Below are positions 58,081 through 64,000 of a stretch of DNA of 64,000 nucleotides, one piece after another. The notes below the pieces were generated by a model. The model did not search any database, was not told the DNA's origin, and was given only the letters and a program-made list of their open reading frames with translations. A program made the position numbers and the translations under genes. Each line of letters begins with the position of its first letter. The first letter of the stretch is position 1. The stretch covers positions 1-64,000 of the forward strand of contig JAXHUH010000239.1 of the NCBI GenBank assembly GCA_034211175.1, written 5' to 3'. This stretch comes from JAXHUH01 sp034211175 (GTDB lineage: Bacteria > Actinomycetota > Acidimicrobiia > Acidimicrobiales > CAIXPF01).

Positions 58081-59130
58081 TCAGGAGCCGTTGCCGGCGA
58101 AGTGGCGACCGCGGGGCCGCTTGAACAGCCAGGCGACGTAGCCGCCGGCGGCGAGGAAGAGCCCGGCGACGACGGCCATGGTGCCGTTGTCGGAGCCCGT
58201 CCGGGGCAGGGTGCCGAGGTTCTGGCTCCCGGCCTGGGCCGCACCGGAGGAGACGGAGCCCGACTGGACGCCGGTCTCGATGCCGGTGCTGCTGCCGCCG
58301 TTGGCCGCCGGGTTCTCGACCGACTGGCCACCGACCTCGGGCTCGGGCTGGGGGACCTCGGTCGGCTGCGGAGACGGGGGCGCCTCCGTCGTCGGCGGGG
58401 TCGTGGTCGGCACCGGCTCGACGCAGTCCGGTGAGTCAGCCGGCAGCTCCGGGTTGTGGATGCAGACCTCGTCCTCGGTGGCCGCGCTGTCCTCGTTGCA
58501 CAGCGGCGACTGGGCCGGCAGGTCCGGGTTGGTCTCGCAGACCGGGACGTCGCACGGGGCGCCGCCGCCGTTCTTGGCCGAGATCAGCATGTTCGGCTCG
58601 TTGCCCAGGCCGTAGAAGGCGCCATCGGGGCCGACCACCGCGAGGGGCGGCCCGATGTGGGCGTCGATCTGGTAGCAGGGCAGCTCCTCCGGCGGCGGGA
58701 CCCGCAGCGTGAGCTGGAAGGGGCCGTCACCGCACTCCGGCCCCTCGGGACCGCAGTAGCTGAACTCCAGGCCGTACTGGTTGATCGAGGGATCGAACTC
58801 GGTCGAGCCGGCGATCTTCGTCGACAGCCCGATCCCGAGGCCCTCGCACCCGGGGGTGAACGAGTCCCACGTCATGGTGACGGTGTCACCCTGGTCGACG
58901 TTGAGGGTGCGGAGGTCCTCCGCGCTCTCGCCGTTGACCGTGAACAGCAGCCCCTGCAGAACATCGGGCCCGTCGACGGTGCACGTCTCGGGAAGTTCTG
59001 GGGGATAGTCGTCATAGGTCGTGATGGGCGCCGGCTGGGCACCTGCGGTGCCCGGCAGGAGCACCACGAAGAGGGCGATCACCACCGCCACCATCATCGA
59101 CCACCGGCCTCGCCCGCCGATTGGTGTCAT
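58081..59130 (-). CDS. LPXTG-anchored cell-wall surface protein
   Basis: This 349-residue exported protein from ATG 59130 has a signal peptide (MMVAVVIALFVVLLPGTAGA). An N-terminal domain follows with several Cys residues and repeated NPDLPAQSP / NPELPADSP units (about residues 185-230). A Pro/Thr/Ser/Gly-rich stalk leads to a sorting signal: LPRTG, a hydrophobic segment (MAVVAGLFLAAGGYVAWLF) and the basic tail KRPRGRH. A sortase should link it to peptidoglycan. The ligand or function is unknown. A CCGGAC-N6-GTCCGG inverted repeat lies 39-56 bp upstream. Confidence 0.85.
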   Translation of the reverse strand: MTPIGGRGRWSMMVAVVIALFVVLLPGTAGAQPAPITTYDDYPPELPETCTVDGPDVLQGLLFTVNGESAEDLRTLNVDQGDTVTMTWDSFTPGCEGLGIGLSTKIAGSTEFDPSINQYGLEFSYCGPEGPECGDGPFQLTLRVPPPEELPCYQIDAHIGPPLAVVGPDGAFYGLGNEPNMLISAKNGGGAPCDVPVCETNPDLPAQSPLCNEDSAATEDEVCIHNPELPADSPDCVEPVPTTTPPTTEAPPSPQPTEVPQPEPEVGGQSVENPAANGGSSTGIETGVQSGSVSSGAAQAGSQNLGTLPRTGSDNGTMAVVAGLFLAAGGYVAWLFKRPRGRHFAGNGS

Positions 59131-59168
59131 CGATCGCACCTGAACCACTCCTCCGCTCAGAGATCCGT

Positions 59169-59186
59169 CCGGACAGAACGGTCCGG
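59169..59186. promoter_or_regulatory. Inverted repeat upstream of the LPXTG-protein gene
   Basis: CCGGAC-AGAACG-GTCCGG is a perfect 6-bp inverted repeat with a 6-nt spacer, 39-56 bp upstream of ATG 59130. It could be an operator or an mRNA hairpin in the leader. Confidence 0.35.
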
Positions 59187-59414
59187 GGAATCCGGCCCGC
59201 ACCGGCCTACCTGAGTGGCCCAACGGTCGAGAATCTGGGGCTGTCGCCGTCGGCGACGCACCTCGTCGGGTCACTCCCCCGGGTCGACACTGGGAGAGTC
59301 GACCGATATCGACGCTACCAGTGCGACAGGTGAACGAAAACAGCTCTGTGGCATTTCCGTTACGAATGTGCGACGACGCTCCAGGACCCGCAGGTCAGCG
59401 CCGACCACTGTGGG

Positions 59415-61100
59415 TCAGAGTGGACGACGACTGCGTTGCGCCGTCAGCGCGAGACCGGTCGCGAACACCAGCGAGAGCACGAGGACGTCCCACGGCGCAC
59501 CCCCCGACACCCCCGGATCCGAGCCACGGCCGGGGTCGGCGGCGGCGAGCACCGGCGGGTCAGAGGACGGCGGCGCGGGCGCGGGCCGCTCCAGCTCCGG
59601 CGGGCGCTCCTCGACCGCGTACGTCAGCGCGAGCGTGACCGCCGCGTCGGCCTCCGTGACCGTCACCGGCAGGACCTCACCCTCGTCGAGCGCGGCCCCG
59701 TCGGCCAGCACCTGCACCCCACCGGCCACGCCGTCGGGGTGCACACCGTCCTCGACGGTCACCACGTCGCAGGTGCGCGCCGGCGCGTTCCCGAGGGGGA
59801 CCTCGACGTCGGCCGCGCTGGCGGTCCCGGGCACCGCGCCGGGCGCCAGCCCGACCTCGACCGGCTCCGCACCGTCACAGCCGACCACGACGCGCACCCG
59901 CTGCGTCCACGGTGAGCGGACCGGATCGCCGTCGTCGCCCGTCGTCACCCCGCCGACCTCGACGCGCACGCTGAGATGGCCGACCCGGGCCGCGGGCGGC
60001 GCCAGGGCCCGCTCGGTGCCGTCGCCGGGCGCGATCGGCGCCGACGTGGGCGGCGGCCCCGCATCCGTGGCCGCGGAGCCGACCCCGCCGGGAGAGGGCC
60101 CGTCGGGAGAGGGCCCGTCGGAGGGGTCCGCCGGTCGGTCGCCGGGCGCCACCTCCTCGGTCGACGCGCCGTCGGTCGGCGCATCGTCGGTGGACGGGCC
60201 GTCGTTGGGCGCGCCGTCGGTGGACGCATCGTCGTTGGAGCCATCGTCGGGCGACGAGCCCGGTCCGTCACCCGCGCCATCGCCCGCGCCGTCTCCGGTC
60301 GGGCGCGCGGGCGGCGGTTCGACCGCTCCGCCATCGGCATCATCGGCGGCGGCTGCGTCGACCGCGTAGATGACGCAGTGGGCGATCGGGCCCCCGGACG
60401 CGTGGAGGTACTCGACCGCGTCGCCGTTGGTGGCGTCGTCCTGGCAGCGGAACGCGACGAGCTGCTGGCCCTCGGGCGCGATCGGCGCCACCCAGAGCCG
60501 ACCGCCGCGCTCGAGGACCGACCGGTGGGCGGTGTCGAGCCGGGTCGCGTCGATCGTCAGGGTCCCGCCGTCACCGGCGTGGTGGTCGCGCACGATCGAG
60601 GTCATGGCCCGGTCCACCGCGACCCGCAGGCCCCAACCGGAGGCGGCGTCGCACCCGTCCGGGATCGACCCGTCGACGGCCGGGGCGTCCTCCGCCAGCC
60701 ACGGCGTGGCCAGGGCGTCCGGGTCGATGCCCTCGATCGGGGCGATGTGGGCGTCGTGGTTGCCGACCACCACGTCGACCGACGGGCACCGGGCGACGTG
60801 GACCGCGACGGTGAGGTCGGGCCCGGCCCCGCCCGTGGCGGGGGCGGCCGTGGTCGGCCCGGGCCCGGCCGTGGTCGTGGAGGTCGCGTCGGCGCCCGCC
60901 GGGGGTCGGTCGGCGTCGTGGCTGCCCGTCGAGGCGCCGGACGGGACGGTGACCGCGACCGGGAGGACGAGCGCGCCGACCAGGAGGGACACGAGCAGCG
61001 GTGGGCGACGCGCCGGACGGCGGCTCGGGGCGGTGCGGCGGGGGCGATCGAGCGTGCCGCCGATCACCGCGGGCGAGCCCCCGGATGCCGCGGCCGCCAC
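59415..61100 (-). CDS. Large exported protein with acidic low-complexity stalk
   Basis: This 561-residue protein has a signal-anchor-like N-terminus (PPLLVSLLVGALVLPVAVTV, about residues 33-52). An N-terminal domain (about 90-250, with VARCPSVDVVVGNHDAHIAP and CVIYAVDAA) follows. Next comes a long Asp/Gly/Ser/Pro/Thr stalk (about 255-375, units like DGAPNDGPSTDDAPTDG) and a second domain of about 130 residues. At the end a hydrophobic segment and basic residues (LALTAQRSRRPL) resemble a sorting tail, but no LPXTG motif precedes them. It neighbours the LPRTG protein and may act with it at the cell surface. No family recognised. Confidence 0.65.
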   Translation of the reverse strand: MAAAASGGSPAVIGGTLDRPRRTAPSRRPARRPPLLVSLLVGALVLPVAVTVPSGASTGSHDADRPPAGADATSTTTAGPGPTTAAPATGGAGPDLTVAVHVARCPSVDVVVGNHDAHIAPIEGIDPDALATPWLAEDAPAVDGSIPDGCDAASGWGLRVAVDRAMTSIVRDHHAGDGGTLTIDATRLDTAHRSVLERGGRLWVAPIAPEGQQLVAFRCQDDATNGDAVEYLHASGGPIAHCVIYAVDAAAADDADGGAVEPPPARPTGDGAGDGAGDGPGSSPDDGSNDDASTDGAPNDGPSTDDAPTDGASTEEVAPGDRPADPSDGPSPDGPSPGGVGSAATDAGPPPTSAPIAPGDGTERALAPPAARVGHLSVRVEVGGVTTGDDGDPVRSPWTQRVRVVVGCDGAEPVEVGLAPGAVPGTASAADVEVPLGNAPARTCDVVTVEDGVHPDGVAGGVQVLADGAALDEGEVLPVTVTEADAAVTLALTYAVEERPPELERPAPAPPSSDPPVLAAADPGRGSDPGVSGGAPWDVLVLSLVFATGLALTAQRSRRPL

Positions 61101-61360
61101 TCATGCACCTCGTCCGGGTGTGCCGGACGCACCATCCGTGGCTCCCGCCGCCAGCCGACCGTGAGGCGGCGAAGCTTACTGCACCGACGCACGGCCCGGC
61201 CTCCCTCCGCTGCAACGCCACCACCCGGCGAAGCGAAGGACGCAGTCTCGCGCCGCCCACCAGGGTCACGACGAGTGCATGACCAACTCTGGACGGCGTT
61301 CAGAATGCTCGACGGCGACCACCGGACGACGCCCCGTTCGCCCGCGCCCGGCGGGCCGTC

Positions 61361-61753
61361 CTACGGACGGCGTCGGCGGCGGTAGAGCTCCACGCTCTGC
61401 TGCACCGGGACGAGGTCCCGCCGGTAGCGGCGGTGGGTCTCCTCGACCGCCTCCTTCGCCGCCCGGCGCAGCTCCGCCGCCTCCTCGCGGAGGCGGACCA
61501 CCTCGTTCTCGAGCTCCAGGATCCGCTTCACGCCGGAGATGTTGATCCCCTCGTTCGTCAAGTCCTGGATCCGCTGGAGGAGGGCGATGTCCTCGTCGCT
61601 GTAGCGGCGGCTGCCGCCGCTGGTGCGGGCCGGACGGACCAACCCGCGACGCTCGTAGATGCGCAGCGTCTGCGGGTGCATGCCCGACAGCTCTGCGGCG
61701 ACGGAGATCACGTACACCGCTCGGGTGATGTCAGGTCGGTCTCGGCTCACCAC
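61361..61753 (-). CDS. hspR: Heat-shock repressor HspR (MerR family)
   Basis: This 130-residue repressor represses the dnaK operon through HAIR boxes, with DnaK as co-repressor. The MerR-type helix-turn-helix (YVISVAAELSGMHPQTLRIY, about residues 14-33) is followed by the wing RRGLVRPARTSGGSRRYS and a C-terminal coiled coil (ILELENEVVRLREEAAELRR). It is the last gene of the operon, 42 nt after dnaJ, the usual actinobacterial arrangement. The HAIR boxes would lie upstream of dnaK, outside the window. Confidence 0.93.
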   Translation of the reverse strand: MVSRDRPDITRAVYVISVAAELSGMHPQTLRIYERRGLVRPARTSGGSRRYSDEDIALLQRIQDLTNEGINISGVKRILELENEVVRLREEAAELRRAAKEAVEETHRRYRRDLVPVQQSVELYRRRRRP

Positions 61754-61795
61754 TCGGCTTCGCCCTTCTCCGGAGTTCCCTCAACGCAGTGTGCC

Positions 61796-62971
61796 TCAAC
61801 GCCCGCCATCGCCGTCGGCCGGCGGCCGGTCGGACCCGGCCGGGTCGGCGCCATCGGCGGGGGGCTCGTCCTCGGGGGGTTCGTCCGCGGTCGGGCGCAC
61901 GGCCCTCGGGTCCCAGGTGATGGCCACGTCGAGCTTCTCGACGGCCGCCCGCTCGTGGGCCGACATCTGCGCCGGGACCGCGATGTCGACGCGCACGATG
62001 AGGTCGCCGGTCGCGTCGGCGGTCGCCACGCCGCGACCCCGCACCCGGAAGCGGGAACCCCCGGGCGTACCCGGCGGGACCCGGATCGTCACCGAACCGC
62101 CGTCGGGCGTCGGCGCGGCGATCTCGGCGCCCAGCGCCGCCTCCGGGTAGGTGACGGGCACCCGCACCGTGAGGTCGAGACCGGACCGGCTGAACCGCTC
62201 GTGCGGGGCGACGTGCACCGTCACGATCAGGTCGCCCGCGCGACCACCGTCACGACCCGGGCCACCGCGGCCCTCGAGCCGCAGGCGCGCACCGTCGCCG
62301 ATGCCCGCCGGGACGCGGACCCGGACCTCGCGGGGGCGGCGCTCGACCCCGGCGCCGTCGCACGGCCGGCACGGGTTGTCGATCACGATGCCCCGGCCCT
62401 CACACGCCGGGCACGGCTGGCTGAAGCTGAACAGGCCCTGGTTGTCGTCGAGCACACCCCGGCCACTGCACCGCGAGCAGGCCCGCGGGCGGGTCCCGGC
62501 CTGCGCCCCCGTGCCGCGGCACGAGCGGCAGACCGCGTCGCTCGTCAGGTTCACCGAGGTGACGACGCCGCTGATGGCGTCGTCGAAGGAGAGGTGGAGG
62601 TCGGCCTCGAGGTCGGGGCCCTTGCGGGGCCGTTGCTGAGGGCCGCGGCTGAACCGGTCGCCACGACGGAAGACCCCGCCGAAGAGGTCACCGAGGTCGT
62701 CGGTGGTGAACGGCGCACCGGGTGGGCGCGACGTCCGCCCCCGCCGCACCTGGTCGTACTCCTTGCGCCTCGTCGGGTCGCCCACGACGTCGTAGGCGGC
62801 CGACACCTCCTTGAACCGCTCCTCGGCCCGCGCGTCCCGAGGGTTGCGGTCGGGGTGGAGGGTGCGGGCGAGCTGGCGGTAGGCGCGGACGATCTCCTTC
62901 GCGGAGGCCGACTGCGGCACGCCGAGCGCGGCGTAGTAGTCCTTCTCGTACCACTCACGTTGTGGACTCAC
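61796..62971 (-). CDS. dnaJ: Chaperone protein DnaJ
   Basis: This Hsp40 co-chaperone stimulates DnaK ATPase and delivers substrates. From GTG 62971 it has 391 residues. The J domain contains the HPD motif (LARTLHPDRNPRD, about residues 37-49). A Gly/Phe/Arg-rich linker follows. The four zinc-finger repeats are CRSCRGTG, CSRCSGRG, CPACEGRG and CRPCDGAG (about residues 148-205). The last about 25 residues are an acidic Pro/Asp/Gly tail. It lies between grpE and hspR in the dnaK operon. Confidence 0.95.
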   Translation of the reverse strand: MSPQREWYEKDYYAALGVPQSASAKEIVRAYRQLARTLHPDRNPRDARAEERFKEVSAAYDVVGDPTRRKEYDQVRRGRTSRPPGAPFTTDDLGDLFGGVFRRGDRFSRGPQQRPRKGPDLEADLHLSFDDAISGVVTSVNLTSDAVCRSCRGTGAQAGTRPRACSRCSGRGVLDDNQGLFSFSQPCPACEGRGIVIDNPCRPCDGAGVERRPREVRVRVPAGIGDGARLRLEGRGGPGRDGGRAGDLIVTVHVAPHERFSRSGLDLTVRVPVTYPEAALGAEIAAPTPDGGSVTIRVPPGTPGGSRFRVRGRGVATADATGDLIVRVDIAVPAQMSAHERAAVEKLDVAITWDPRAVRPTADEPPEDEPPADGADPAGSDRPPADGDGGR

Positions 62972-63077
62972 CGCTGCACCACCACCGCCATGGCGCCAAC
63001 GACGCGCCCGGGCCGACGGTGCGGCACCGGGCGACGTCGTCGCACTGCTCGGCTCATCCGTCCGGACGGGTACCGGG

Positions 63078-63644
63078 CTAGCCCCGCACCTTGACCATTG
63101 CGGGGCGGACGACACGGCTCTTCCACACGTAGCCCGTGCGGAGCACGTCGTCGACGACCGGCTCGGCGCCGTCGTCGCCGGCCTCGTGCATGACCGCCTC
63201 GTGGACGTTCGGGTCGAACGACGCACCCGGTTCGGCGATGCGGACCAGGCCCTCGCGGCCGAGCACCTCCAGCAGCGAGGCATGGATCGGCTCGACGCCC
63301 TCGGTGCCGTGGGCCAGCGCCGAGTCGAGCGCGTCGAGCACCGGGAGGAGCTGGGCGACCAGCGCCTCCGAGGCGCGCTCGGCCTGCTCGGTCTGCTGCT
63401 TGGCGACCCGCTTGCGGAAGTTCTCGAAGTCGGCCTGGAGGCGCATCCGCGCCTCGATCGCCGCGTCCCGCTCGCCCGTGACCCGCTCGAGGTCGGCGAC
63501 GAGCGCCTCGACCGAGAGCTCGGTCGCCTCGGCCGGCACCTCCGGCCCGGAGGACGCGTCCTCGGGGACATGTGGTGCGGCCGCGTCGACCGGCTCGGGC
63601 GGCGGCCCGTCGGGCGAGGTGGCCTGCTCGTGCTGCTCGCTCAC
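63078..63644 (-). CDS. grpE: Nucleotide exchange factor GrpE
   Basis: It releases ADP from DnaK and acts as a thermosensor. The 188-residue protein has a disordered acidic N-terminus (about residues 1-40), a long coiled coil (ELSVEALVADLERVTGERDA through MRLQADFENFRKRVAKQQTE) and the beta-domain signature FDPNVHEAVMHEAGDDGAEP followed by VLRTGYVWKSRVVRPAMVKV. Length is normal. It begins 2 nt after the dnaK stop. Confidence 0.95.
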   Translation of the reverse strand: MSEQHEQATSPDGPPPEPVDAAAPHVPEDASSGPEVPAEATELSVEALVADLERVTGERDAAIEARMRLQADFENFRKRVAKQQTEQAERASEALVAQLLPVLDALDSALAHGTEGVEPIHASLLEVLGREGLVRIAEPGASFDPNVHEAVMHEAGDDGAEPVVDDVLRTGYVWKSRVVRPAMVKVRG

Positions 63645-63646
63645 GC

Positions 63647-64000
63647 TCAGCGGTCCTCGTCGACGATCTCGGCGTCGACCACGTCGTCGTCGCCACCGTC
63701 CTCGGCGGTGGTGCCACCGCCGGGCGCCGCACCGGCATTCTCGGTCGAGGCCTGCTCGTAGAGGTGCTGGGCGAAGCCCTGGCTCGCGCTCATCAGTGCC
63801 TCGGTGGCGTTCTTGATGGCCTCGATGTCATCGCCCTGGAGCGTCGTCTTCAGCTCGGCGAGCGCGGACTCGACGGACTCCTTCTCACCGCCGGAGATCT
63901 TGTCGCCCTGCTCACGCAGCAGCTTCTCCGTCTGGTACACGAGCGTGTCCGCGGTGTTGCGGACCTCGGCCTCCTCCTTGCGGCGGCGGTCCTCCTCCGC
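63647..64000 (-). CDS. dnaK: Chaperone protein DnaK, C-terminal part (cut by the window edge)
   Basis: Only the last about 117 residues of Hsp70 are in the window. They show the helical lid (EVRNTADTLVYQTEKLLREQ, GGEKESVESALAELKTTLQG, IEAIKNATEALMSASQGFAQ) and the disordered tail that ends DDDVVDAEIVDEDR, the conserved acidic EEVD-like end of bacterial DnaK. The ATPase and substrate-binding domains, the start and the promoter lie beyond base 64000. It is the first gene of the operon visible here. Confidence 0.93.
   Translation of the reverse strand, partial: AEEDRRRKEEAEVRNTADTLVYQTEKLLREQGDKISGGEKESVESALAELKTTLQGDDIEAIKNATEALMSASQGFAQHLYEQASTENAGAAPGGGTTAEDGGDDDVVDAEIVDEDR

Noticed and set aside
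61796..63571. 591-codon open frame combining dnaJ with upstream sequence
   Set aside because: Only the part from GTG 62971 is DnaJ; the upstream part overlaps grpE in another frame and is not protein-like.

Overview
The window is a continuous, very GC-rich stretch of what looks like core actinobacterial chromosome. Several traits point towards Acidimicrobiia or a near relative: a WhiB-family regulator, an F420-type luciferase-like oxidoreductase, a DUF2017 gene beside clpS, an Rv2578c-like radical SAM protein, an hspR-containing dnaK operon, a caa3-type oxidase with CtaG, and many genes that start on leaderless mRNAs (a TANNNT -10 box only 6-8 nt before ATG or GTG). I cannot name the genus. 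No phage, transposase or CRISPR array is visible.

Layout. 0.1-4.2 kb: hydantoinase/oxoprolinase pair hyuA-hyuB. 4.3-10.4 kb: nitroreductase, lipoprotein, HAD-type 5'-nucleotidase, a frameshifted DUF4031 gene, an acyl-ACP-desaturase-like gene under a TetR-type operator, a HATPase-like regulator and dut. 10.4-15.1 kb: orn, an iron-siderophore-type binding protein with an AraC regulator, a metallo-beta-lactamase hydrolase and an acyl-ACP thioesterase. 15.3-16.2 kb: a WhiB7-like gene behind a long leader with an upstream ORF and a strong terminator hairpin, which looks like an attenuator. 16.5-23.1 kb: thioredoxin-like/CcdA/PGA-hydrolase operon, LLM oxidoreductase, pdxH, a radical SAM gene with a LexA box, and a ROK-type regulator. 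23.2-26.5 kb: serS and a divergent ABC exporter behind a triplicated promoter. 26.5-37.4 kb: the respiratory oxidase locus ctaG-cox4-ctaE-ctaD-ctaC plus ctaB and ctaA. Upstream of ctaC on the same strand lie a COX1 paralogue that has lost every heme and copper ligand, a degenerate COX3 paralogue and an unknown membrane protein. 37.5-40.5 kb: clpS, DUF2017, tRNA-Glu/Asp/Phe, a repeat-rich island and an esterase gene interrupted by an in-frame amber codon.

40.6-53.6 kb is a phosphonate locus. A PHO-box-like promoter leads phnD-phnC-phnE (a fused double permease), followed by an ECF sigma/anti-sigma-like pair. Facing them is an inositol-monophosphatase-like gene followed by phnGHIJKLM for the carbon-phosphorus lyase. 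53.7-57.9 kb holds nucleotide biosynthesis (pyrE, purB, purA) and a small unknown gene. 58-61 kb encodes two cell-surface proteins, one with an LPRTG sorting signal. 61.4-64 kb is the distal part of the dnaK-grpE-dnaJ-hspR operon, cut by the window edge.

A family of about 49-bp palindromic intergenic repeats (core TGCCACCGGYGG, arms resembling CTGGACC/GGTCCAG) occurs seven times at four sites, mostly where genes converge. The most interesting item is the ligand-less COX1/COX3 pair encoded with the genuine oxidase. All assignments come from reading motifs and translated sequence; no database search was run.
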